Numbered from the stretch's first letter, positions 37,279-46,723 are shown. The stretch is DNA of 64,000 nucleotides from CALGLS01 sp045105695 (GCA_045105695.1 JBGCDT010000055.1:31407-95406); one strand, 5' to 3'. Notes: a model not told the origin generated them from the letters alone. Translations and numbers: made by a program.

Positions 37279-39444
37279 ATGAACCATCTAAGTACAAAAC
37301 CACACTTATTCATACTTCTACTCTGTTTAGGCAATCTTCTGCTAAACGCACAGAGTAGCACTAGCTTTTCTATGGATCAATATTATGAGGAGGCATTACG
37401 ACTGCACGACAAAGCCAATTATGCGGATGCAGCTTCCTATTACGATCTGTCTCTTTTTATGAATCCCAACTGTGAGAAATGTCTTTTCAATCGAGGGCTG
37501 GTTCGTTTTGAATTGGAGAAGTACAACAAAGCGCTTGCTGATTTTAATAACCTGCTTGCTTTAAATCCAACAGACATTGAAGCTTATGAGCAAAGAGGTC
37601 ACTTACGTTACTTAACTGGAAATGTGGACGGAGCCATCTCAGATTTTTCGACGGTTATTAGTAGCAACCCATCGGCGGTTACTTATACCAATAGAGGGTT
37701 AGTCTATTTAGATTTGAAGCGATATCCTGATGCCATTCGAGATCTTAAAAACGGTATTCGTCTGAACCCGATAGATGGTGAAGCTCAACGAACTTTGGGA
37801 GATGCGCTCTTCGCAATCAACAAACCTGAGGAAGCTATTCAACAATACAATATTGCCATTCAGGTGAACCCAAGAGACATTCTGGCTTATAACAATCGTG
37901 GAAATGCTTATCAACTAATGGGGCAAGATGAGGAAGCACTTGCAGATTATAATTACGGAATCAGATTGTTAGAGAATAGTTACACATATACCAATCGAGC
38001 GAAGTACTGGATTAAAAAGGAGAACTATAAACAAGCCTTAATAGATGGTAGAGCCGCTACTAAATTAAACTTCAGTAACCCTGAAGCATACTATTGCGTC
38101 GGTTTAGTAGAAAATGCTTTAGGTAATTACGCAATTGCTGCTGAGAATTTTAATAAGGCAATTGCGCTAGATCACAAGCGAGCTGATTACTATAATGGTA
38201 GAGGCTTGGCGCTTTTCCATTTAGAGGAATACGCAGATGCTCAGGATGATTTCAAAAGTGCGCTAACACTGAACCCTGCTGATGCTGCTGCAAAAGATAG
38301 GATTACTGATTGTCATCAAAAGATGGAAGGAAATGTAGCCGTCGTTGCGGCGATGAGTGGAGAAGACGTAGATGAATTTGTAGAAAAAGGAGGTGGATTA
38401 GTTAGCTATTCTGTTTTTGGTGAAATCCCAAAATCTAAACCATTAGTAGAAAGAGATATTGATATTATTTTAGAGGATGAAGATGAATACGAAGAAGAGG
38501 AAGAAAATATTCCAGCTTCATATAATCTGCCTATCAGTAATAATCGAGTAAGAAACAATACCCCCCCAAAGAAGACTTTAGCAAAAGCAAACACAGCTCC
38601 TACTGGAGAGATATTCTACGAAAGAGGTGTAGACTTAAGTAAACTGAAGTTAGCAAATAGTACCACCTCTGCAACCGATCAAGCCATCCAGCATCTGGAA
38701 ATAGCCAACAAACACTTTAGTGCAAAGTGGTTCGATCAAGCCATCCAACAATATACTGCAGCTCTGAACGCAGACCCTGCTTTGGAAGAAGCCTACTACA
38801 AAAGAGCAAGATCCTATATGTTTACAAACGCATATGACCAAGCCATTTCAGACTTAGATGAATACCTTCTAATCGTCCCTAATAATGCTGATGCCTTCAA
38901 TGATAGAGGTACTTTGCGATTCCGCACTGGCAATATTTTTGGAGCGTTGGAAGATTATAACGCAGGGCTTCGACTGAAGAGCAACCACTCCATGCTGCTC
39001 AGCAATAGAGGAAGATACCACATGGTCATGGGTTTATTTAACGAAGCCATCGATGACTTTACTCAAGCTATCAATCAAAAAAACACATCAGCAGATATTT
39101 ACTACCAGAGGGGGTTGGCTCACTTTGAATTACAAAATCATGCTGCGGTAATAGAAGATATGAAGCAAGCGATCAGCAGAAGCAATATTGATCGTTATGA
39201 ATTTTACTTTCTAATTGCAAAATCACAGCTCTTATCGTTACGTCAAGAGGAGTCGCTAACACATTTCAACAAAACCATTGAACTAAGTCCGAGGTTTGCA
39301 GAAGCTTACATGTATCGAGCTGTTGCACATCAGCAACTAGGTAACAGAACAGCTGCTTGTGAAGATTATGAAATGGCCGCATCTTTAGGCTTAAAAGCGT
39401 TAAATGAAATAGGAATACGTAGTTACTGTGAAGAATTGGAATAA
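37279..39444 (+). CDS. Exported TPR-repeat protein
   Basis: A 721-residue protein with signal peptide (residues 1-23, ending LLLNAQS) and two blocks of tetratricopeptide repeats, about 35-350 and 475-715, separated by a low-complexity acidic segment (EDEDEYEEEEEN). Repeats have the usual YNNRGNAYQLMGQDEEALADY form; more than a dozen can be recognised. It probably resides in the periplasm or outer membrane as a scaffold; partner unknown. The ATG at 37279 opens the signal peptide; a GTG 39 bases upstream is less likely. Confidence 0.85.
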   Translation: MNHLSTKPHLFILLLCLGNLLLNAQSSTSFSMDQYYEEALRLHDKANYADAASYYDLSLFMNPNCEKCLFNRGLVRFELEKYNKALADFNNLLALNPTDIEAYEQRGHLRYLTGNVDGAISDFSTVISSNPSAVTYTNRGLVYLDLKRYPDAIRDLKNGIRLNPIDGEAQRTLGDALFAINKPEEAIQQYNIAIQVNPRDILAYNNRGNAYQLMGQDEEALADYNYGIRLLENSYTYTNRAKYWIKKENYKQALIDGRAATKLNFSNPEAYYCVGLVENALGNYAIAAENFNKAIALDHKRADYYNGRGLALFHLEEYADAQDDFKSALTLNPADAAAKDRITDCHQKMEGNVAVVAAMSGEDVDEFVEKGGGLVSYSVFGEIPKSKPLVERDIDIILEDEDEYEEEEENIPASYNLPISNNRVRNNTPPKKTLAKANTAPTGEIFYERGVDLSKLKLANSTTSATDQAIQHLEIANKHFSAKWFDQAIQQYTAALNADPALEEAYYKRARSYMFTNAYDQAISDLDEYLLIVPNNADAFNDRGTLRFRTGNIFGALEDYNAGLRLKSNHSMLLSNRGRYHMVMGLFNEAIDDFTQAINQKNTSADIYYQRGLAHFELQNHAAVIEDMKQAISRSNIDRYEFYFLIAKSQLLSLRQEESLTHFNKTIELSPRFAEAYMYRAVAHQQLGNRTAACEDYEMAASLGLKALNEIGIRSYCEELE

Positions 39445-39650
39445 GATTTAGCGCGGCCCATCAAAAGTATTAGGAAAACTTTAGATAAGCGAAATACAAT
39501 AAGCCGCTTGAAATAGCTTTTTAAGAAGGGGATAAACTTTAATTATTAAAATTCATTTTATAGCTATAAGTGATCAGTCAAGAAGAATAATAGGTTATTA
39601 ATTATTTTGACTGATTACTTAAGTCTTTTATTTACACTAAATAGTTGATT

Positions 39651-40022
39651 ATGAGAAACAACGCAGACAAAAGATCTCGATACAGTGATGAAGAATTAGC
39701 GGAGTTTGAAGAAATTATCGACAAGAAGCTCAAGGTGTCTAAGGAGCAATTAGATTTTTATTTAACTCAACTTTCGCAGTCTACGGACACTGTAGATAAC
39801 AAAGCCAGAGGAATAGACGATGCAACTGGAAATGCGGAGAGTGAACAAAATTCTATTATGGCTGCTCGTCTACAAAAGCACGTTAAGCATTTAGAAAATG
39901 CTAAGATCAGAATTCAAAACAAAATATATGGCGTTTGCCGAGAAACTGGCGAGTTGATTTCAAAAGAGCGTTTGCGCGCAGTGCCACATGCTACTTTGAG
40001 TATCAAGGCTAAGCAAAAATAA
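39651..40022 (+). CDS. TraR/DksA-family protein with degenerate zinc finger
   Basis: A 123-residue DksA-like protein: coiled-coil (about 15-90), which in DksA enters the RNA polymerase secondary channel, followed by the C4 zinc-finger remnant IYGVCRETGELISKERLRAVPHATL. Only C96 of the four zinc cysteines remains; the others are replaced by T, S and A. This form is common in Bacteroidota. Together with ppGpp-like signalling it may modulate transcription, but this is by homology only. The lspA gene follows after a terminator, as in other Bacteroidota. The ATG at 39651 gives the family start. Confidence 0.88.
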   Translation: MRNNADKRSRYSDEELAEFEEIIDKKLKVSKEQLDFYLTQLSQSTDTVDNKARGIDDATGNAESEQNSIMAARLQKHVKHLENAKIRIQNKIYGVCRETGELISKERLRAVPHATLSIKAKQK

Positions 40023-40042
40023 TAATACAATCCTGCAAAAGT

Positions 40043-40080
40043 AAAAGACCTGTCGAGGCAAATGTTCCGACAGGTCTTTT
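40043..40080 (+). terminator. Terminator between the DksA-like gene and lspA
   Basis: AAAAGACCTGTCG (40043-40055) pairs perfectly with CGACAGGTCTTTT (40068-40080); 13-bp stem with T-rich tail. Confidence 0.9.
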
Positions 40081-40175
40081 CTGAATCTAGGTAGCACAAG
40101 TTGCTTTTTTCTTCAGGTTGATGAATTTTCAATGTTCATTCCCTATTTTCGCCAAAATAATAAAACACATTCCCC

Positions 40176-40940
40176 TTGAGTCGATCTATAAAAGTTGCCC
40201 TGATTGTCATCCTTGTTTTGGTTTTGGATCAAAGTCTTAAGATTTGGGTGAAAACCAATATGGCTTATGGCGATGAGATTCCATTGCTAGGCTTAGATTG
40301 GGCCATGCTCCATTTTGTAGAAAACCCAGGAATGGCTTTCGGTCTTAAGATCGGAGGGGACTATGGTAAACTCGCACTGAGTTTATTTCGGATTTTGGCC
40401 GTTATTTTTCTCTTCTATTTTATTTACAAATTGATTCAATCGAAAGTCTCTTTCGGACTGCTGGCTAGCTTTGCGTTAATCTTAGCAGGAGCTTTAGGGA
40501 ATATAATCGATAGTGCATTATATGGTTTGATCTTCTCCGCTTCACCCTATCATGGAGATGAGGTAGCTACGTTATTTCCAGAAGCAGGGGGCTATGCTGG
40601 CTTTCTACATGGCAAGGTGGTAGACATGTTATATTTCCCTGTGGTAGAAGGTTTCTTTCCAGAATGGTTTCCGTTTTGGGGAGGAGATTACTTTTTGTTC
40701 TTTCGGCCTGTTTTCAACCTTGCAGATACAGCTATAACTATAGGCGTCATTAGTATATTGTTATTTTATAGAAGCTTCTTTGGAAGTGATTTTTCAGAAG
40801 AAGAAAGACCCGTAGACAGTATGGCGGGGCCATCGGGCGAAGAACCTGAAACTACTACTACGTCAGAAGAGTTGACAGATAACAATAATACGACATCTTC
40901 CCCTTCTGTATCTTCAACTCCAACAGAAGATAAGCCCTAG
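40176..40940 (+). CDS. lspA: Lipoprotein signal peptidase LspA
   Basis: LspA removes the signal peptide of prolipoproteins after lipidation and is an inner-membrane aspartic protease. The 254-residue protein has four hydrophobic segments and the two catalytic aspartates, D112 in GALGNIIDS and D184 in FNLADTAI, plus the VENPGMAFG segment. Between the two aspartates is an insertion of about 45 residues compared with E. coli LspA, and the C-terminus carries a 50-residue acidic Ser/Thr-rich tail. Start is TTG at 40176. Many lipoproteins in this window (GldD, beta-helix protein, DUF4249) would be its substrates. Confidence 0.94.
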   Translation: MSRSIKVALIVILVLVLDQSLKIWVKTNMAYGDEIPLLGLDWAMLHFVENPGMAFGLKIGGDYGKLALSLFRILAVIFLFYFIYKLIQSKVSFGLLASFALILAGALGNIIDSALYGLIFSASPYHGDEVATLFPEAGGYAGFLHGKVVDMLYFPVVEGFFPEWFPFWGGDYFLFFRPVFNLADTAITIGVISILLFYRSFFGSDFSEEERPVDSMAGPSGEEPETTTTSEELTDNNNTTSSPSVSSTPTEDKP

Positions 40941-41099
40941 TTTCATGATTGGCGGCACGACCTTTGTCTAAGTATAATCACTAACAATAATACGTTTTTT
41001 TCCCAATGGGAATATAAGTTCCTGTTAGTCAATGGCAAACGTGTCATTTTCAGTAAATTGATAACTTTTAAATTATTTAAAAATAAATCAACAAAGGGC

Positions 41100-41131
41100 T
41101 TGACCGGTAACTGAAAAAAAACATATATTTG
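41100..41131 (+). promoter_or_regulatory. Promoter of tRNA-Cys
   Basis: TTG at 41100-41102 and TATATTTG at 41124-41131 fit the Bacteroidota -33/-7 boxes (21-base spacer). The tRNA starts 12 bases after the -7 box, so the leader is very short. Confidence 0.65.
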
Positions 41132-41142
41132 CCCTTCGTTAG

Positions 41143-41213
41143 GGTCGCGTGGCCGAGTGGCTAGGCAGTGGTCTGCAAAACCATCTACAGCGGTTCGAAT
41201 CCGCTCGCGACCT
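41143..41213 (+). tRNA. tRNA-Cys (anticodon GCA)
   Basis: Acceptor GGTCGCG pairs with CGCGACC, the D-arm has GAGTGGCTAGG, anticodon stem GTGGT/ACCAT surrounds loop CTGCAAA (anticodon GCA), and the T-arm has GGTTCGAATCC. The discriminator base is T, as usual for tRNA-Cys. CCA is not encoded. A hairpin terminator follows. Confidence 0.97.
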
Positions 41214-41222
41214 CAAAAAGAA

Positions 41223-41257
41223 AAAAGCCTTTTAGCAATTTTGCTAAAGGGCTTTTT
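41223..41257. terminator. Terminator after tRNA-Cys
   Basis: AGCCTTTTAGCA (41226-41237) pairs with TGCTAAAGGGCT (41242-41253) over twelve positions with one wobble, flanked by A- and T-runs. It can also end the converging coiled-coil gene. Confidence 0.9.
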
Positions 41258-41282
41258 CTTCGAATATTGGGTGATATAAATC

Positions 41283-42224
41283 CTAACGCAGCGTAAACTC
41301 CGTTCTTCCAACCAATCCCCAGTCTGCATAGATGAATACAAAGTAACTACCCTTCTTCAAGGTTCTTCGCTTGGGCTCCACTTTAAATGCCAAGCGTACT
41401 TTGTCATACAAAGTTGCTCTAATCGACTGCTGAGCGATAATGGGTTCTATTTTACCTGTGACCTCAGAAGTTATTTTCTTTGTTACCGGATTGTCCACTT
41501 GCACCAAATTTCCTTTTGCATCTTTAATCACGACATAGAGGTCCGTTTCTCCTTCCTTGCTTTTCGCTAGGTGACTCAAATTAAAGCTAACAACAATCTC
41601 TCTCGCTCTTCTGAAACTACCAGTAGGCTTTTTACCTTTTTTGAAAATATCAACGCGAGTGTTTGTCGCCACAGTAGCGGTTACATCTAGATTGTCATTT
41701 TCTCTTTCCAGTAAATTGTTTCTGTTTCTAGCCTCTTCCAGACGATCCATGAGTTCCTGATTGCGTGCTTCGATGTTGCTAATTCTATGCTCAAGGAGTG
41801 ATCCGTCGGCAATACCGCCTTCAGCCTGCTCTGCTTTCAGTCTATCGACCATTGCAGTAAGCTCTGTTTTAGCTGCTCTGAGTTTTTTTATTTCGCCTCT
41901 CATCCAACCAATGTCCTTCTTGTATTTCTTTTGTAATTTTTTTAGCTCTGCCTTATTCGATGTCAAAGCCTTGTTAGCTGCTTCCAGGTCTCGCTTTTGA
42001 TTTTCATTGACGGTAGCCAACTCTTCGAATTCTTCTTCTAATGTTTTTACATCAGCAAGTAGTTCTTCTCTCGTTTCTTCGAGGTCAGACACTTCTGTTG
42101 TTAAATTCTTGTTCTCTTTTTCTAGTTTGTTATTTTGCTGATAGGAATAGATTCCAAATGTAGTTGCCAGAAGAAAGAAGGCAGAGAGAAAGAGTATAGT
42201 AGATATTGAGGTTTTATTTGCCAT
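41283..42224 (-). CDS. Single-pass coiled-coil protein of unknown function
   Basis: A 313-residue protein with one N-terminal membrane segment (about 8-28), a long highly charged coiled-coil (about 30-185, full of Glu/Leu/Lys heptads) and a C-terminal domain of about 115 residues predicted to be beta-rich (REIVVSFNLSHLAK, TDLYVVIKDAKGNLV, GSYFVFIYADWGLVGRTEF). The arrangement suggests an inner-membrane-anchored periplasmic rod carrying a sensing or binding domain. I do not recognise the family. It is monocistronic and converges with tRNA-Cys. Confidence 0.75.
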   Translation of the reverse strand: MANKTSISTILFLSAFFLLATTFGIYSYQQNNKLEKENKNLTTEVSDLEETREELLADVKTLEEEFEELATVNENQKRDLEAANKALTSNKAELKKLQKKYKKDIGWMRGEIKKLRAAKTELTAMVDRLKAEQAEGGIADGSLLEHRISNIEARNQELMDRLEEARNRNNLLERENDNLDVTATVATNTRVDIFKKGKKPTGSFRRAREIVVSFNLSHLAKSKEGETDLYVVIKDAKGNLVQVDNPVTKKITSEVTGKIEPIIAQQSIRATLYDKVRLAFKVEPKRRTLKKGSYFVFIYADWGLVGRTEFTLR

Positions 42225-42352
42225 GGTTATTTTTTAATGATTAGTATAGTCGTTAGTAAAAGTAAAGTTAGTAAGTCCTTTAGAGAAAGGAGATTTTATG
42301 TTTAGTTTTTTGAACGGGCCGGTTGTCTAATTGATTCAGTTTTATAAACTAA

Positions 42353-42388
42353 AAAACAGAAAGCCGACCAAAGCCAACTTTCCGTTTT
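42353..42388 (-). terminator. Hairpin terminator downstream of the HYR gene
   Basis: AAAACAGAAAG (42353-42363) pairs with CTTTCCGTTTT (42378-42388) with one mismatch and gives U-rich ends on either strand. It lies about 150 bases after the stop of the minus-strand HYR gene, beyond the structured element 42432-42512. Confidence 0.6.
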
Positions 42389-42431
42389 TATCAATTATAA
42401 AGTGTTCTATGCAACAACGAAAAATTAACTC

Positions 42432-42512
42432 CAGAATCTGCCTTGAAAAGTACTGACCGTAACGACTGAAGGGAGAGCAGGTTAGGACTTTTCAAGGAGC
42501 ATAAAGATTCTG
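42432..42512 (-). other. Long two-part inverted repeat in the 3' region of the HYR gene
   Basis: CAGAATCT (42432-42439) pairs with AGATTCTG (42505-42512), and inside it CCTTGAAAAGT (42441-42451) pairs with ACTTTTCAAGG (42487-42497), 19 perfect pairs in all, with a small internal loop and a 35-base apical region. It starts 30 bases after the stop codon of the HYR gene in the sense of its transcript. Could be an RNA structure protecting the mRNA or a small RNA; the rest of 42225-42541 shows only a terminator. Confidence 0.6.
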
Positions 42513-42541
42513 AAATTATTTTTTGTTTAATACTATAGTGT

Positions 42542-45500
42542 TTATCGCTGAAGGATCATTCGTTTAGTTTCTAAAAATCCTGGGGTTGTCATTCTGTAAT
42601 ATAAAACACCGGAGGATAAGCCTTCGTGATCAATGCTGAGATTATTATACCCCTTTGGGAAAGTTTGCTCTATGCGCTTCACCTCATAACCAGACGCATC
42701 AATAAATTCAAAAATCACAAAACTCTCTTTCGGTAATTCAAAACCAATTATGGTTTCTTCATAGAAAGGGTTTGGGTAATTTTGATACAAACGGAAAACC
42801 CCATCAGTGATTTTACTATCATCGAACCGCAGTCCCACGTTCCAAAGATCACCTTCATTATCATAAGCTTCTGATTTTGTATATCGTTGACTAATATTAA
42901 TAGCATCACTTAGAAGTACACTTTTTTTAGCTGTAAAACCAATGTAGAATAATGCAGTTCCTTTCTCTACACTAACAGGCTGGTGACTTGTCCAGCTAGT
43001 AGTTATAAAACCTTCGTTTAATAAACGCAATCCAAAATTCCCCATTGACAATTTAGGAAGATCTCCCGGGTTTAAATCAATAAAGGTTAATAGCTCTTCA
43101 TCAAAAAACAGACTAAACTGATAGCCCTGCATCTGGTCAAAATTTTCAGCGGTAAAAGGAACCATGTAGGTTTGTCCTGCGTGTAATTTTATATCCTCTA
43201 TTCCAAGTGCCAACACATCCTTCATCGTTCTCGGTTCACTTCCTAACAATGAGTTTACAACTGCGCTTTGGTTGACATCTCCAGCTTTTATAGCGACAAA
43301 ATCCTGTTGCAATTCTTCTGTTAAACCATTTATGAAAATTTCTTCTGGAAATACAGATGTAAAAGGATTATTAGAATCTGTGAAAACATAATCAGCTGGT
43401 ACGAATCGCCAGGATTCATTATTATGAAATTCAGTACTAGTGTGCAAAATCAACTTACGTAATTCTACCATATCCAGAGTGGAAATACTACCTGAATTAT
43501 TTACGTCTGCGGCAATCATACTGTAAGGGGAGTCTAAGGATTCCATCCCTAAAATATGTTTCGCTATGAGTACTAAGTCGTAACTGGTAATTCCATTTAA
43601 AGGATCTTCATTAAGTTTTGGCGTAACCGTGTAATTATTGTTATAAGGTAAATTAGAAAAACTATAGTAACCAGAGGAGTCAGTATTACTTAAGCTATTT
43701 ACGAGTCCTTCTAGCTTTACCGTGGCGCCTTCAACCATCTCTATATCTTCTGTGAAGAGGTGTCCACTGGTTTCTACCAATTGTGGAGGAATGTTGCAGA
43801 AGTTAGGAGAAGGCAGAGTCAACGTAATATCATTCCCACAAGTACTGCTATTTCCAAAAGCATCATCAAACTGAACAGTAACCATAATCTCAAAATCATT
43901 TGGTGCAGCAGCAATATAGTCACCGCAATCAAAAGTAAGATTATCTACCAATGTTCCATCTGACAATAAGAACCGAACATCTTCTAACTCACATTCGATA
44001 ATGGTAGAAGACATATCCTCAGGCTCTACGGTAACTGTTCCAGTGACTGGGTCTAGCATAACTGATATCTGTTGACAGAATTGGGTAGGTGCTATTTCAT
44101 CAAACACTTCGATTTTTCTGGTACAAGTAGTCAAATTACCACAAGCATCAGTAGCCGTATATGTAATCAAGTGAACCCCTATTGGATATTCAAATGTAAA
44201 GTCTGAGTTATTAGGTAAATTTATTTCACTAGAATCAATTGTTGTATCTGAGAATAAATCCAGTGTAAAATCAAACACAATAAATGGGTCGCTACTGCAA
44301 TTATCAGTCGCCGAAAAAGATACGGTAGCAGGTAGAGAACAGGTCAATTCAAAATCAGGAAACATAGGTGGTACATCTATAATCAATCCTATCGAATCGT
44401 TTTCACAACCCATTATTACTGGTCCTTCCGTATCACTGAATGTAATGGTTTGAGTAGCCTGTGAAGTATTTCCACAAACATCTGTAGCTGTCCAGGTTCG
44501 TATTTTTGTACCTGTACAATCATCTCCTGTTTCACTATCAATGGGAGTTAGTATTTGTGGTACTGTACAATTGTCTGTCGCTGATGGAATTCCAAATTGA
44601 ACATCAGTTAGGCAGGCAACTGTTTCATCAGTAGGTACGAATGTAAATGTCGGATCGGTTGTATCATTGTAAGAAATGGTTTGGCTGGCGGTTGAGGTGT
44701 TGCCGCATTCATCTGATATGGTCCATACTCGAGTACGACTTCCAGAACATGTATCTCCTATAGCGGAATCAGCAACATTTGTTATATCTGTCGAAGTGCA
44801 AGCATCGTCAAAAGTTGGATTTCCAAAGATTGCATTGCTTACACAAGGGACTGTCATGTCTGCAGGGATACTTGTAAAAACAGGTGGTACATTATCATTA
44901 TAGAAAATGGTCTGACTAGCAGTGGCACTATTACCACAATCATCAGAAGCAATCCAAGTTCGAGTTAATGACCCAATGCAAGTGTTCAGCGTATCACTGT
45001 CTAAACTATCTAACACTACTTCTACACAGTCGTCGATGACAGTTGGAGTACCAAAAGCGACTTCAGAAATACAGGACACATTTTCATCAGCGGGTACGAA
45101 TGTGAAAGTCGGTGCATTATTATCGCTGTAGGAGATGGTTTGACTGGCTGTTGCGCTATTTCCGCATTGATCAGAAGCAATCCAAGTTCGAGTTAATGAC
45201 CCAATGCAAGTGTTCAGCGTATCACTGTCTAAACTATCTAACAATACTTCTACGCAATCGTCGATGAAAGTTGGAGTACCAAAGACGACGTCAGAAATAC
45301 AGGATACATCTTCATCAGAGGGAACAAAAGTGAAAGTTGGATCAATCGTATCAATAAAATTTATCTGCTGACTAATCGTATCCATATTTCCACACTCGTC
45401 CGAAGCAATCCAAATTCTAGTAGCACTACCATTACAATTATCTCCAATAGAAATATTCTCAATTTCGACAGTGACCATCGAACAATCATCATTCGCTATA

Positions 45501-46723
45501 GGCATTCCAAAAACAGGATCTGCTCCACAATCAATGGTTTCATCCGATGGAATATTGGTGAAATATGGAGGTACATCATCAACGACTGTAATGGTTTGAG
45601 AAGTAGTTGCAGTTAAGCCGCCACACTCATCTGTGGCCGTCCAGGTCCTAATCCGGATAGTTGTGCAAGCGGTCAGAGGAGAGATATCATCTGAGCTTGT
45701 AAGTACAGTTCCACAAGGATTAAGCGCATCAGGGTCTGGTCCAAATATAGGTGTCTCATCACAAGAGATAGTTTTGTCTGGAGGGACATTACCAAAGCTA
45801 GCAGGATGATCATTTTCTATGGTGAAGTTTGCAGTAATACTTGTACTGTTTCCACACTCATCAGTTGCTGTAAATGTAACGGTTGTAATTGCTTTACCGT
45901 CGTCATCACAGCTTGTATTGAGCATTGGATTTGCCGGATCTGTTCCTATGGTAACATTGTCTGAGCAATCATCCGTTGCTTGCAAACCATCTTTGACATA
46001 GTCCAGCCAATGGTTGAACCAAAACTCCTCATCTGCTCCACATTCTATTTTATTGCAAACGGCTGGAGGAATTTCTGTAATAACAGGAGGGGTATTATCG
46101 AGGACTGTTATAGTCGTAAAGCAGGTACTTGTTCGTCCGCAAGCATCTGTTACAGTGAAGGTGACTACCTGTGTTTCTTCACAATTTACATCAGGGAACG
46201 CTGTGTAATCATTTGTAATATCTAGATCAACTTGGCAGGAGGCATTCGCTTCAGCAATTCCAAGATGGGTGGCTATGTAATCATCATTATTTGAGTCACC
46301 ACAAGTTAGGATCAGGTTGAAAGGAGGGCAGCTTATTTCAGGACCATCATTGCCAATAAGAAATTCGCGATCCAATGAATCTGCTCCACCACAGCCATCA
46401 GTTACGATGTAGGTATAGGTATAGATTGCGCCATCACAATTAGGTGTACCGGTGATGACTGGACCTTCTAGCGTTACTACGGCTCCCAAATCGCAATCTA
46501 AATCATACTCAAGATCTGATATGTCAGGATGAAACATGTCTGCGCAATATTTAGCACATGGAACAAAGATACTTGTTATGACTGGTGGATTTATGGTTTG
46601 CCCAACGTGATTTGATTTGTCTACACTAAGCGTATTTGAACTGAGATCATCGTTAGCCATAACATAAGTTGTCAGTAAGGCAACTTGTAAAAGTATTGTT
46701 ATAAAAATGTTGAAATGTTTCAT
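42542..46723 (-). CDS. Secreted HYR-repeat protein with dockerin- and cohesin-like domains, T9SS type A
   Basis: A 1393-residue exported protein. Signal peptide 1-23; Cys-rich Ig-like/HYR modules (about 90-980), at least six of which share the form DPTFTFVPSDEDVSC...FGTPT...WIASDECGN; a short carboxypeptidase-regulatory-like module (VKLEGLVNSLSNTDSSGYYSF); a dockerin-like pair (AADVNNSGSISTLDMVELRKLIL and AIKAGDVNQSAVVN); a cohesin-like beta domain (about 1175-1290); and a C-terminal type A sorting domain (YQNYPNPFYEETIIGF). Having both dockerin- and cohesin-like parts on one protein would allow head-to-tail association (inference). Two neighbouring modules are nearly identical in DNA (44942-45243). 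Confidence 0.9.
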   Translation of the reverse strand: MKHFNIFITILLQVALLTTYVMANDDLSSNTLSVDKSNHVGQTINPPVITSIFVPCAKYCADMFHPDISDLEYDLDCDLGAVVTLEGPVITGTPNCDGAIYTYTYIVTDGCGGADSLDREFLIGNDGPEISCPPFNLILTCGDSNNDDYIATHLGIAEANASCQVDLDITNDYTAFPDVNCEETQVVTFTVTDACGRTSTCFTTITVLDNTPPVITEIPPAVCNKIECGADEEFWFNHWLDYVKDGLQATDDCSDNVTIGTDPANPMLNTSCDDDGKAITTVTFTATDECGNSTSITANFTIENDHPASFGNVPPDKTISCDETPIFGPDPDALNPCGTVLTSSDDISPLTACTTIRIRTWTATDECGGLTATTSQTITVVDDVPPYFTNIPSDETIDCGADPVFGMPIANDDCSMVTVEIENISIGDNCNGSATRIWIASDECGNMDTISQQINFIDTIDPTFTFVPSDEDVSCISDVVFGTPTFIDDCVEVLLDSLDSDTLNTCIGSLTRTWIASDQCGNSATASQTISYSDNNAPTFTFVPADENVSCISEVAFGTPTVIDDCVEVVLDSLDSDTLNTCIGSLTRTWIASDDCGNSATASQTIFYNDNVPPVFTSIPADMTVPCVSNAIFGNPTFDDACTSTDITNVADSAIGDTCSGSRTRVWTISDECGNTSTASQTISYNDTTDPTFTFVPTDETVACLTDVQFGIPSATDNCTVPQILTPIDSETGDDCTGTKIRTWTATDVCGNTSQATQTITFSDTEGPVIMGCENDSIGLIIDVPPMFPDFELTCSLPATVSFSATDNCSSDPFIVFDFTLDLFSDTTIDSSEINLPNNSDFTFEYPIGVHLITYTATDACGNLTTCTRKIEVFDEIAPTQFCQQISVMLDPVTGTVTVEPEDMSSTIIECELEDVRFLLSDGTLVDNLTFDCGDYIAAAPNDFEIMVTVQFDDAFGNSSTCGNDITLTLPSPNFCNIPPQLVETSGHLFTEDIEMVEGATVKLEGLVNSLSNTDSSGYYSFSNLPYNNNYTVTPKLNEDPLNGITSYDLVLIAKHILGMESLDSPYSMIAADVNNSGSISTLDMVELRKLILHTSTEFHNNESWRFVPADYVFTDSNNPFTSVFPEEIFINGLTEELQQDFVAIKAGDVNQSAVVNSLLGSEPRTMKDVLALGIEDIKLHAGQTYMVPFTAENFDQMQGYQFSLFFDEELLTFIDLNPGDLPKLSMGNFGLRLLNEGFITTSWTSHQPVSVEKGTALFYIGFTAKKSVLLSDAINISQRYTKSEAYDNEGDLWNVGLRFDDSKITDGVFRLYQNYPNPFYEETIIGFELPKESFVIFEFIDASGYEVKRIEQTFPKGYNNLSIDHEGLSSGVLYYRMTTPGFLETKRMILQR
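44942..45243 (-). repeat. 228-bp tandem duplication inside the HYR gene
   Basis: Bases 44942-45015 are identical to 45170-45243 (74 of 74 by eye), an offset of 228 bp or 76 codons, one HYR-like module. The protein sequences of these two modules differ at few positions. Confidence 0.9.
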
